Positions 1-6,017 of a DNA stretch of 8,673 nucleotides are shown here, in pieces (position 1 is the first letter of the stretch; each line of letters begins with the position of its first letter). The notes under the pieces are model-generated. The model searched no databases and was not told the origin of the DNA. It saw nothing but the letters and a program-made list of their open reading frames with translations. A program made the position numbers and the translations under genes. Origin of the DNA: Streptosporangiaceae bacterium (GTDB lineage: Bacteria; Actinomycetota; Actinomycetes; Streptosporangiales; Streptosporangiaceae); NCBI GenBank assembly GCA_030045295.1, contig JASIGD010000081.1, forward strand, positions 1 through 8,673. Reading direction: 5' to 3'.

Positions 1-1
1 G

Positions 2-235
2 CCGATCGCGTTCGCCGTCCGCGACGTCGTCGCGGGCACCGACCTGGACGCCATCGCGCAGCCGGGCCAGGGAATGGCGCTGTGGCTGCACGCCCCCGAC
101 GCGCAGGACATCCACGACGCCCTCGCCGCCGCCGGCACCACGATCGTCTCAGCGCCCGTCGACGGGCCGTTCGGCCGCACTTTCACGTTCGCGGACCCCG
201 ACGGCTACCAGGTGACCCTCCACGACAACGGCTGA
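2..235 (+). CDS. VOC/glyoxalase-fold protein, C-terminal part
   Basis: The last 77 codons of a gene that begins before the window; the stop is TGA at 233-235. The end of the protein reads GRTFTFADPDGYQVTLHD, the typical last strands of a vicinal-oxygen-chelate (glyoxalase/bleomycin-resistance/dioxygenase) domain. In these domains the sequence 'F.DPDGY...L' closes the second beta-alpha-beta unit. A helix preceding it (APDAQDIHDALAAAG) and the following 'T.V..PV.G.FGR' strand also fit the fold. In related proteins a metal-binding Glu often sits near the end of the last strand; here the equivalent region is VTLHD, so metal binding and any enzyme activity are uncertain. The substrate cannot be assigned. 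It could be a glyoxalase-like enzyme, a resistance binding protein or a non-catalytic family member. Confidence 0.85.
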   Translation, partial: PIAFAVRDVVAGTDLDAIAQPGQGMALWLHAPDAQDIHDALAAAGTTIVSAPVDGPFGRTFTFADPDGYQVTLHDNG

Positions 236-236
236 G

Positions 237-249
237 CCGGGCGTCCCGG
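237..249 (+). terminator. Small GC hairpin just after the VOC stop codon
   Basis: CCGGG (237-241) and CCCGG (245-249) form a perfect 5-bp stem with a 3-base loop, two bases after the stop of the VOC gene. There is no clear T-run behind it, so this is at best a weak terminator or an mRNA 3'-end stabiliser. Confidence 0.3.
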
Positions 250-280
250 TCTTCAGCGCGGCAGGCGCCCTGAGCGGGCT

Positions 281-367
281 TGCAGCGGCAGGCAGCCGCC
301 GGGTGGCGAGCCGCATCTGGTGCACGGCATCCGGCTCGTCGCGGCGCACCATCGGATCCAGGCTCTT
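281..367 (-). pseudogene. CHAD-domain gene remnant
   Basis: Reading the minus strand from 367 down to 281 gives KSLDP followed by MVRRDEPDAVHQMRLATRRL. This closely follows the strongly conserved N-terminal helix of CHAD domains (conserved histidine alpha-helical domain, 'D..AVHQMRVATRRLRS'), which bind polyphosphate and are often fused to CYTH domains. Similarity stops on both sides. Downstream the frame continues as PAAASPLRAPAAL without CHAD character and runs antisense into the VOC gene. Upstream, beyond about 367, the sequence turns A/T-rich. No start, Shine-Dalgarno sequence or remaining domain is present. I read it as a decayed fragment of a once-complete gene, not an expressed short protein. 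Confidence 0.6.
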
Positions 368-691
368 CGGCCTTTCACTAATTATGCGTGATATTTCTGC
401 ATCCGTGCCGCATTGTCCTAACTAAGGGTTCCCCGAATTTGCCGGAAAAGCTCCTTCGCTTGCTGGAAAATGAAGCTTGGCAGGCGCCTCTTCTCCCGCT
501 AGGCGCGGATATTACGACAAAACCGGCAATCCCGTCGCCGCGGGTCGATCTATGCGTTGCGAATTGTTACCGCTTGCATACTCAGCGCGTGCGCGTCGAG
601 ATAGCCAATTAGTTTACCTAAGCAATCTTCAAGCGCCCTCAAGAACTTCGAAGCATTTAATGAGTTTCTCCCAATCCGGAGCCGAGAGGCT
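368..691. other. A/T-richer gene-free leader region before the transporter operon
   Basis: This stretch is noticeably richer in A and T than everything around it, and no reading frame in it has recognisable protein content. It lies directly upstream of the five-gene operon and most likely contains its promoter and any operator. A weak sigma-70-like pair, TTGCGA (557-562) and TACTCA (579-584) with a 16-base spacer, can be drawn, but neither box is close enough to consensus to call. A perfect 8-bp palindrome CTTCGAAG lies at 646-653. I see no tRNA, riboswitch or attachment site. Confidence 0.45.
684..689 (+). promoter_or_regulatory. Possible ribosome binding site that questions the adaptor start
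   Basis: GAGAGG ends only 2 bases before the GTG at 692 but 8 bases before the next in-frame GTG at 698. If it is the real Shine-Dalgarno sequence, translation starts at 698. GGAG at 678-681 sits 10 bases before 692 and would support the longer form. The two starts differ by only two residues. Confidence 0.4.
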
Positions 692-2632
692 GTGCCAGTG
701 AGAATCTGGCGGCGTAAGGGCCTGCTGCTCAACGCGGCCCTTATTGTGATCTTGGCGGCCGCAGGAGGCGTGGCCTACCTGGTGATACGGCCGTCGAGCA
801 GCAGTACTCCACTGCAGACGACGGCGGTGCAGGAGGGCACGGTGCTGGCTACGGTGTCCTCTTCCGGCACGCTGGACGCGGCGCAGGACCTTGGCCTCAA
901 CTTCGCCACCGGCGGCAAGGTGACCAACATCTACGTCAAGGTCGGGCAGCACGTGAAGGCGGGTCAGTTGCTCGCCACGGTCGATCCCACCTCCAGCGCG
1001 GAAGCCCTGGAGCAGGCGGAAGCGGCGCTGTCGTCGGCCGAGGCGCAGCTGAGCGCCGCAGACGAAGGCGAGACTCCCACGGCGAAGAAGGTGGCGAGCG
1101 ACGAGGCGGCGCAGTCGGCGGAAAGCGTGACGACCGCAAAATCGACCCTGTCGGCCGCGGAGCAGGCGGAAACCGATGACACGGCCTCGGCGAATGAGTC
1201 GATCCAGACCGCGGAAGACACCCTCAGCACTGCCAACCAGACTTTGTCCGAGGACGACTCGAAGCTGTCCAGCGCCGAGTCCACCGTGAACCAGGCCGAG
1301 GAACAGCTGGATAGCGACGAGGCAGCGGAAGAGTCCGCGTGCGCTGGCAGCACGACCGACGCGATCAGCGCGATCGGCGTGACCAGCACCGCCAGCCCGA
1401 GCCCCAGCCCGAGCCCGAGTCCCAGCTCGAGCCCCAGCCCCAGCCCGAGCCCGAGCCCGACCAGCAGCACCTCAAGCGCATGCACGACCGATGAGGCGAA
1501 CGTCACGACGGACAAGGCCACCGTCTCCACCGACGAGTCGGACGTGACCTCCGCCCAGGACACTGTGACGTCACAGGAAGGGACGGTGACGAACGACCAG
1601 GACAGCGTCACCTCCGCAGAAGACAGCGCCAAGACCACCGAGGACAAGGACCAGGCCACGGTCACCGCCGACACCGAGGCGGTGACCAGCGCGCAGAAGT
1701 CGTATGACACGCAGCTCGCCGAGAACACTAATGCCGCCACGCCGGTCACGTCGACGGTCGCGGCGGACGAGGCGTCGGTGACCGGTGACGACGTGACGGT
1801 CCAGGAGGATCAGGTGACGCTTAACGGGACGAAGCTGATCGCGCCGTTCGCCGGCACGGTCGCCTCGGTCAGCAGCGACGTCGGCGACATGGTGTCGAGC
1901 GCCAGCAGCGCCGGGTCCAGCAGCTCCAGCAGTTCCAGCAGCTCGAGCAGTTCCGGATCTTCTGGTTCGGGCAGTTCTGGCTCGGGCAGCTCGTCCAGTT
2001 CAAGTTCCGGCGAGGCCGCGGCCACCGGTGCGGACGGTGCGGGCACCGGCGCGGGCGGTGCCGGCACCACGAACACCGCGAGCGGCTTCATCGTGCTGAC
2101 CAACCTGTCCAATCTGCTGGTGCAGGCCACCTTTGACGAGACCGATGCGGCGAGCCTGCGTGTCGGCGCGGCGGCGACGGTCACGCCGGAAGGTGTGAGC
2201 ACGGCGAGCGGGCTGTCGGCGACCGTGGAGGAGATCGACCCGACGTCGACCACCAGCAACGGGGTGGTGGACTACGGAATCACGCTGGCCCTCTCTACAT
2301 CCGCGGCCGGGCTGAAGCCGGGCGAGTCGGTGAGCGTAAGCGTGGTCACCGGACAGGCGGACAACGCCCTTTACGTGCCAGCGACAGCGGTCACCACGTC
2401 GGGCACCACCTCCACCGTCGTCGTGGTCGGCCCGGGCAACAAAGAGCAGACCGTGCCGGTCACCCTGGGCGTCCAGGGCAGCACCGACGACCAGATCCTT
2501 ACCGGGCTCACCCTTGGGGAAAAGGTGCTGACCTCGACGGCGGCCGCCAGCACCGGCAGCAGTACCGGCGGCTTCCCGTTCCGCGGCGGCGGTGGCGGGC
2601 TGGGTGGCGGCGGCATCGGCGGCGCGCCGTGA
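692..2632 (+). CDS. MacA/HlyD-like efflux adaptor with Pro/Ser tip and poly-Ser insert
   Basis: A 646-residue membrane-anchored adaptor for the ABC pump encoded next door. A basic start (RIWRRKG) and one membrane helix (about 10-32) anchor it, with the rest outside. Residues 49-98 form the first biotinyl-lipoyl half (GTVLATV... GGKVTNIYVKVGQHVKAGQLL). The second half is at 379-402 (TKLIAPFAGTVASVSSDVGD). Between them lies a coiled-coil hairpin with L/V every seven residues in both arms. Its turn is a Pro-Ser repeat (235-257) bracketed by the only two cysteines, C217 and C264. A Ser/Gly tract (402-439) separates the lipoyl domain from a beta-barrel (about 464-560) and a membrane-proximal domain starting at VPATAV (562). 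The C-terminus is Gly-rich (FRGGGGG). The family is well recognised; in Gram-negatives MacA meets TolC, so the role of such a long hairpin without an outer membrane is open. The start is at 692 or 698. The stop lies 16 bases before the ATPase gene. Confidence 0.9.
   Translation: MPVRIWRRKGLLLNAALIVILAAAGGVAYLVIRPSSSSTPLQTTAVQEGTVLATVSSSGTLDAAQDLGLNFATGGKVTNIYVKVGQHVKAGQLLATVDPTSSAEALEQAEAALSSAEAQLSAADEGETPTAKKVASDEAAQSAESVTTAKSTLSAAEQAETDDTASANESIQTAEDTLSTANQTLSEDDSKLSSAESTVNQAEEQLDSDEAAEESACAGSTTDAISAIGVTSTASPSPSPSPSPSSSPSPSPSPSPTSSTSSACTTDEANVTTDKATVSTDESDVTSAQDTVTSQEGTVTNDQDSVTSAEDSAKTTEDKDQATVTADTEAVTSAQKSYDTQLAENTNAATPVTSTVAADEASVTGDDVTVQEDQVTLNGTKLIAPFAGTVASVSSDVGDMVSSASSAGSSSSSSSSSSSSSGSSGSGSSGSGSSSSSSSGEAAATGADGAGTGAGGAGTTNTASGFIVLTNLSNLLVQATFDETDAASLRVGAAATVTPEGVSTASGLSATVEEIDPTSTTSNGVVDYGITLALSTSAAGLKPGESVSVSVVTGQADNALYVPATAVTTSGTTSTVVVVGPGNKEQTVPVTLGVQGSTDDQILTGLTLGEKVLTSTAAASTGSSTGGFPFRGGGGGLGGGGIGGAP
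1394..1460 (+). repeat. Pro-Ser coding microrepeat (hexanucleotide AGCCCN)
   Basis: About eleven Ser-Pro pairs are encoded by near-identical AGC CCG/CCC codon pairs, interrupted once by an extra Ser pair. The tract forms residues 235-257 of the adaptor, at the turn of its coiled-coil hairpin. Such a hexamer repeat can change length by replication slippage in steps of six bases without shifting frame. Confidence 0.9.
1502..1627 (+). repeat. Six consecutive heptads with V-T at the same position
   Basis: Residues 271-312 of the adaptor fall into six gap-free seven-residue units: VTTDKAT, VSTDESD, VTSAQDT, VTSQEGT, VTNDQDS and VTSAEDS. The seventh (AKTTEDK) is degenerate. At DNA level this is a diverged 21-base repeat. 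The units belong to the descending arm of the coiled-coil hairpin, with Val in the core position. Their similarity suggests that the arm grew by duplication of one heptad. Confidence 0.8.
1895..2008 (+). repeat. Poly-Ser/Gly-Ser coding tract
   Basis: About 38 codons that are nearly all Ser, with interspersed Gly, make up residues 402-439 of the adaptor. Mixed Ser codons (AGC, TCC, AGT, TCG) are used, so this is not a simple trinucleotide expansion. The tract joins the closed lipoyl domain to the beta-barrel and would act as a flexible, possibly glycosylated, linker. Confidence 0.85.
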
Positions 2633-2648
2633 CGGTCGGCGTTCACAG

Positions 2649-3395
2649 GTGACCGGCGAGCCCCACCCGGTGATCCGGCTCGTGTCGGTCGTCAAGATCT
2701 ACGGAACCGCTGAGGCTGCGGTGCAGGCGCTGCGCGGGGTGAGCCTGGATGTGGTGGACAAGGACTACGTCGTGATCATGGGCGCGTCCGGCTCCGGCAA
2801 GTCGACGATGATGAACATCATCGGCTGCCTGGACGTGCCCAGCGAAGGCGAGTTCCTGATCGATGGCATCGACACCAGCTCCCTCGATGAGCAGCAGCTC
2901 GCGGTGGTGCGCAACCGGAAGATCGGGTTCGTGTTCCAGTCGTTCAACCTGATCCCCAGGATGACCGCGCTGCAGAACGTGGAACTGCCGCTGTCCTACG
3001 GAGGTCTGAAGTCGGCGGAACGCCGGCACCGGGCGGAGGCGGCGCTGCACCTGGTCGGACTGGCCAACCGGATGCACAGCCAGCCGAACCACCTTTCCGG
3101 TGGCCAGCAGCAGCGGGTCGCGGTCGCCCGGGCGCTGGTGACGGCGCCGTCCCTGCTACTGGCCGACGAGCCGACCGGGAACCTGGACACCAAGGCCAGC
3201 CAAGACCTGATGGAGGTGTTCGACCGGCTGAACGCGGCGGGCCGCACGATCGTGCTCATCACGCACGAGGCGGACGTCGCGGCGCACGCGAAGCGCGTTG
3301 TCCGGATACAGGACGGCCGCATCGTGGCCGACCGCCGGGTGACCGAGCCCGGCGCCCTCCCGCCGCTCCTCACCGGGCCGACGGTGCCGCCGTGA
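2649..3395 (+). CDS. MacB/LolD-type ABC transporter ATP-binding protein
   Basis: A 248-residue cytoplasmic ATPase that would drive the permease encoded immediately after it. All nucleotide-binding motifs are present: Walker [10 protein letters not shown] (45-53), Q-loop Gln97 in [11 protein letters not shown], signature LSGGQQQR (149-156), Walker B LLLADE with Glu174, D-loop region GNLD, and H-loop His206 in LITHE. The signature and the '[18 protein letters not shown]' stretch are typical of the MacB/LolD/FtsE class that works with FtsX-fold permeases. The start is not certain. GTG at 2649 has no good ribosome binding site; the in-frame GTG at 2670 has GGCGAG nine bases before it and would begin [12 protein letters not shown], which looks like a common family start. 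The stop overlaps the permease start (GTGA, 3392-3395), implying coupled translation. The C-terminal tail after His206 ends in a short Pro-rich stretch. Confidence 0.93.
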   Translation: MTGEPHPVIRLVSVVKIYGTAEAAVQALRGVSLDVVDKDYVVIMGASGSGKSTMMNIIGCLDVPSEGEFLIDGIDTSSLDEQQLAVVRNRKIGFVFQSFNLIPRMTALQNVELPLSYGGLKSAERRHRAEAALHLVGLANRMHSQPNHLSGGQQQRVAVARALVTAPSLLLADEPTGNLDTKASQDLMEVFDRLNAAGRTIVLITHEADVAAHAKRVVRIQDGRIVADRRVTEPGALPPLLTGPTVPP

Positions 3396-4621
3396 GCCCG
3401 GCGCAGGTCTTCCGGTTCGCGCTGGCCGGGCTGGCCGCCAACAAGCTGCGCTCCGCGCTGACCATGCTGGGCATCCTGATCGGGGTCGGATCGGTGATCC
3501 TGCTGGTCGCAGTCGGCAACGGTTCGTCTCAGTCGGTGCAGAACGCCATCTCCTCCCTCGGCACCAGCTCGATCACGGTCCTGCACACGGAGGGCTCGGC
3601 CGCGTCGACGCCGGCCACCACCTCGACGTCGGCCGCCACGGCGTTCGCGGAGCCGCAGAACCTCACCGTGCAGGACGCGCAGGCCCTCGCCTCGGCCCAG
3701 GGGGTGGCAAGCGCTTCACCGGTGGTCTCCACCTCGGAGACGCTGGACAACGGGGCGACGAGCGACTCGGGAGTGAGCCTGACCGGCACGTACCCGGGCT
3801 ACTTCCCTGCCGAGGACGACACGCTCAGCGCGGGCGCGTACTTCACCACGCAAGAGGTGAACACGGCGCAGGACGTGGTGGTACTCGGCAGCCAGGCGGC
3901 GAGCGACCTGTTCGGAACCGCGAACCCGGTGGGGAAGAGCGTGCTGGTCGCGGGCATCCCGTTCACGGTCGTCGGGGTGCTCGCGGAGAAGGGCGCGAGT
4001 GGCCTGGCCAGCGCAGACAACACGGCGGTGGCCCCGGTGACCACGGTGCAGGACGCGCTGACCGGCTTCGGCACGCTGGACGACGTCGTGGTCCTGGCCA
4101 AGTCGGCCGCGCTGGTCACCACCGTGGAAGGCGAGATCACCTCGATCCTGGACCTGCGTCATCACGAGACCGCCGCCGACGCGGACTTCGAGGTGCTCAG
4201 CGCGTCCAGCCTGCTGTCTACCGCTTCCTCCACGGCGCACACGTTCACCGTGCTGCTCGGCGCGGTCGCGGCGATCTCGCTGCTGGTCGGCGGCATCGGC
4301 ATCACGAACATCATGCTGGTGACCGTCACCGAGCGGACCCGCGAGATCGGCATCCGCAAGGCCATCGGGGCTACCCCGGGCGTGATCCTGGCTCAGTTCC
4401 TCACCGAGGCGACCCTGCTGTCGATAATCGGCGGGGCGCTCGGCGTCCTGGCCGGCCTGATCGGTACGCGGTTCCAGATCGTCGGGGTGAAACCCGTCCT
4501 GGTGCCGTTGTCGATTCCGCTAGCGCTCGGCGTCAGCGTGCTGGTCGGCCTGATCTTCGGCGGTTTCCCCGCCAACCGCGCGGCCGGCATGCGCCCGGCT
4601 GACGCTCTGCGCTACGAGTGA
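3392..4621 (+). CDS. MacB/FtsX-type ABC transporter permease
   Basis: A 409-residue permease with the MacB layout. One membrane helix sits near the N-terminus (about 22-43, [22 protein letters not shown]). A large extracytoplasmic MacB-PCD domain (about 44-280) follows, then three C-terminal helices (about 285-310, 337-357 and 372-389). The cytoplasmic stretch [12 protein letters not shown] (316-327) after the second helix and the ending '[16 protein letters not shown]' are hallmark sequences of this family; the final P.DALR.E is shared by most members. MacB-type permeases do not carry substrate through the membrane. They couple ATP use in the cytoplasm to movement of the outer domain and the adaptor. 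The GTG start overlaps the ATPase stop by four bases. The product length is normal for an ATPase-less MacB permease. Substrate is unknown; drug, peptide or lipid are all possible in this family. Confidence 0.93.
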   Translation: MSPAQVFRFALAGLAANKLRSALTMLGILIGVGSVILLVAVGNGSSQSVQNAISSLGTSSITVLHTEGSAASTPATTSTSAATAFAEPQNLTVQDAQALASAQGVASASPVVSTSETLDNGATSDSGVSLTGTYPGYFPAEDDTLSAGAYFTTQEVNTAQDVVVLGSQAASDLFGTANPVGKSVLVAGIPFTVVGVLAEKGASGLASADNTAVAPVTTVQDALTGFGTLDDVVVLAKSAALVTTVEGEITSILDLRHHETAADADFEVLSASSLLSTASSTAHTFTVLLGAVAAISLLVGGIGITNIMLVTVTERTREIGIRKAIGATPGVILAQFLTEATLLSIIGGALGVLAGLIGTRFQIVGVKPVLVPLSIPLALGVSVLVGLIFGGFPANRAAGMRPADALRYE

Positions 4622-4649
4622 CCCGTTACGAGTGATCGGACGCACGAAC

Positions 4650-5234
4650 ATGTCAGAGTCGGAAGAAGAGCCCGGTAACGGTGACGACCTCGGCGACCTG
4701 CTCGACATGCTGTCGAGCCCGCTCGATAACGATGACACGCTCACCGCCGTGCTGACCAGGCGGCCACGGGCGAAGCTGCCCTCGCTGACGCTGGTCCTGG
4801 TGGCCCTCGTCGTGGCGAGCGCCGGCTTCCTCGGCGGCATTGTGGTCGGTAAACATTACGGCAGCTCCGGTAGCCCGGCCTCCGCGTTCAGCCGGTTCGC
4901 CGCCGTGGGGAGCGCGACCGCCGGTACCGGGTCCGGACCGGGCGGTGGTTTTAGCGGCCGGGGTGGTAGCGGCGGCGAGTTCGCCGGGGGCAATGCCACC
5001 ATCGGCACGATCAAGCTCATCGACCGCAACATCGTCTACGTCCAGACCGCCGAGGGCGACATCGTCCAGGTGTCGACGTCAGCAGGAACGAAGGTCACGG
5101 CCAGTTCCACCATCCCGGTGACGGACCTCAAGCCGGGCGAGACGGTCATCGTTGAGGGCAGCAAAAACTCCGCCGGCGGGGTCACCGCCACCAGCATCAG
5201 CCAGACCAGCCTGGGCGCCGGCTTCGGCGGCTAG
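4650..5234 (+). CDS. Single-pass membrane protein with DUF5666-like outer domain
   Basis: A 194-residue protein that starts with an acidic cytoplasmic tail (MSESEEEPGNGDD), followed by a basic patch (RRPRAK) and one membrane helix (about 45-66, LTLVLVALVVASAGFLGGIVVG). A Gly/Ser-rich linker (about 70-116) leads to a compact beta-rich domain (117-187: TIGTIKLIDRNIVYVQTAEGD, then KVTASSTIPVTDLKPGETVIVEG). That domain resembles the small beta-barrel DUF5666 type ('G.I..I....I.V....G......V...T......DL..G..V.V.G'). I chose ATG 4650, with GGA nine bases before it, over an in-frame GTG at 4632 that would add six residues. It lies 28 bases after the permease stop in the same operon, so it is probably an accessory or sensor of the pump at the cell surface. 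No function is established by the sequence. Confidence 0.8.
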   Translation: MSESEEEPGNGDDLGDLLDMLSSPLDNDDTLTAVLTRRPRAKLPSLTLVLVALVVASAGFLGGIVVGKHYGSSGSPASAFSRFAAVGSATAGTGSGPGGGFSGRGGSGGEFAGGNATIGTIKLIDRNIVYVQTAEGDIVQVSTSAGTKVTASSTIPVTDLKPGETVIVEGSKNSAGGVTATSISQTSLGAGFGG

Positions 5235-5247
5235 CCCCACACCCTTT

Positions 5248-5253
5248 GAGGAG
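5248..5253 (+). promoter_or_regulatory. Ribosome binding site of the lipoprotein gene
   Basis: GAGGAG ends six bases before the ATG at 5260. This is the strongest Shine-Dalgarno sequence of the operon and rules out the longer in-frame upstream starts. Confidence 0.75.
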
Positions 5254-5259
5254 ATCACC

Positions 5260-5847
5260 ATGAACGGCGGTACCACGCCGCGCTGGTCCGCCAGCGCCGT
5301 TTCCCGCGTCCGCGCGAACCTCATCCGGGGCGCCCTGATCCGTGCAGCGCTGCTCGCACTCGCGGGGGCGCTAGTGCTGGCCGGCTGCGGCGGCAGCGGT
5401 AACGCGGCCGGTACGTCCGCTGCCGCGACCTCCGCCAGCGCGACGGTGTCCGCCGGGCTGAGCGCCTTCGAGACATGCCTGAAGCAGCACGGCGTAACGG
5501 TCAAGCCGGGGCAGTTCAGCGCCCGGCCGCACGCGTCCTTCTCGCCCGGCGCCTTGCCGACCGGGTCGCCGCGCCCGCTCGCGTCCTTCGCCGGCCGGAA
5601 TTCGGCCGCGTTCAAGGCTTGCGCTAAGTACGCCCCGACCGGCTTCGGCCGGGGCTTCAACGGGGTGATCAGCAGTTCCGCCCTTGCTGCCTTCAAAAGC
5701 TGTCTAACCTCGAACGGGGTCAAGGTTACCGGCAGCACCGCTAACGCGATCCTCTCCGAGCTCCGCAAGAGCACCGGCAAAACCGCGGCCGCCATCCGTA
5801 CCTGCCGGATCCTCCTCCAGCCCGCCGCCCCAACCCCCAGCCCCTAA
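5260..5847 (+). CDS. Secreted lipoprotein with duplicated Cys motif
   Basis: A 195-residue predicted lipoprotein. A signal peptide with basic residues (R20-R30 area) and hydrophobic core (AALLALAGALVLAG) ends in a lipobox LAGC, giving lipidation at Cys43. The mature part opens with a Ser/Ala/Thr linker. It then shows a two-fold repeat: FETCLKQHGVTVKPG (70-84) with a partner AFKACAKYAP (Cys121), and FKSCLTSNGVKVTGS (145-159) with a partner AIRTCRILLQP (Cys182). Each half therefore has two Cys (73/121 and 148/182), likely one disulfide per half. Similar 'F..CL..HGV' units occur in secreted actinobacterial proteins of unknown role. It is the last gene of the transporter operon, 25 bases after its neighbour, and may bind a ligand or the adaptor at the membrane surface; that is inference. 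Confidence 0.82.
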   Translation: MNGGTTPRWSASAVSRVRANLIRGALIRAALLALAGALVLAGCGGSGNAAGTSAAATSASATVSAGLSAFETCLKQHGVTVKPGQFSARPHASFSPGALPTGSPRPLASFAGRNSAAFKACAKYAPTGFGRGFNGVISSSALAAFKSCLTSNGVKVTGSTANAILSELRKSTGKTAAAIRTCRILLQPAAPTPSP

Positions 5848-5857
5848 CCGCGGCTCG

Positions 5858-5923
5858 GTGCCCACGCTTTCCGGCGGCCAGTTGCAGCAGGTGGCGATCG
5901 CGGCCAACCGGGACCCGAAGGAC
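5858..5923 (+). pseudogene. ABC transporter ATPase remnant (signature motif)
   Basis: Eleven bases after the lipoprotein stop, one frame reads VPT then LSGGQLQQVAIAANRDPK. This is the ABC signature motif and the helix behind it. Intact proteins typically read LSGGQ.QRVAIARALANRPK, so the three residues R-A-L appear to be missing, as from a 9-base in-frame deletion. The frame has no Walker A before it and no Walker B after it; it continues as DSICWLLPCRF and loses ABC character. It is not a copy of the signature region at 3093-3130, since the codons and residues differ. I read it as a short leftover of a third ABC ATPase gene. Confidence 0.6.
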
Positions 5924-5960
5924 TCAATATGTTGGCTGCTCCCATGCAGGTTTCGTTCAA

Positions 5961-5981
5961 CGACCGGTGTGATACTGGTCG
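5961..5981. promoter_or_regulatory. Imperfect palindrome, candidate operator
   Basis: CGACCGG (5961-5967) and CTGGTCG (5975-5981) are inverted copies matching at six of seven positions around a 7-base centre. The element ends 36 bases before the ATG at 6018, where an operator or promoter would be expected. The centre contains GATACT, a weak -10-like hexamer. A transcript hairpin is the alternative; no T-run follows. Confidence 0.3.
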
Positions 5982-6017
5982 CTCGGCGATCGGAACGATT
6001 TAAGGATTCAACGCAGA

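Noticed and set aside
388..732. Short frames in the A/T-rich leader on both strands (74 and 60 codons)
   Set aside because: None has a convincing Shine-Dalgarno sequence or recognisable sequence. The minus-strand one overlaps the adaptor's N-terminus. Chance frames are expected here.
1394..1460. CRISPR-like or intergenic satellite repeat
   Set aside because: The units are six bases, contiguous and in frame with the adaptor. They encode Pro-Ser and have no spacers.
964..1749. A 261-codon minus-strand frame with Leu/Gly/Val repeats
   Set aside because: It is the mirror of the adaptor's coiled-coil and Pro-Ser region. The Leu-Gly repeat is just the complement of the Pro-Ser repeat.
1810..2259. 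A 149-codon minus-strand frame rich in Leu, Glu and Pro
   Set aside because: It is antisense to the adaptor's poly-Ser region, with no start signal and no family features.
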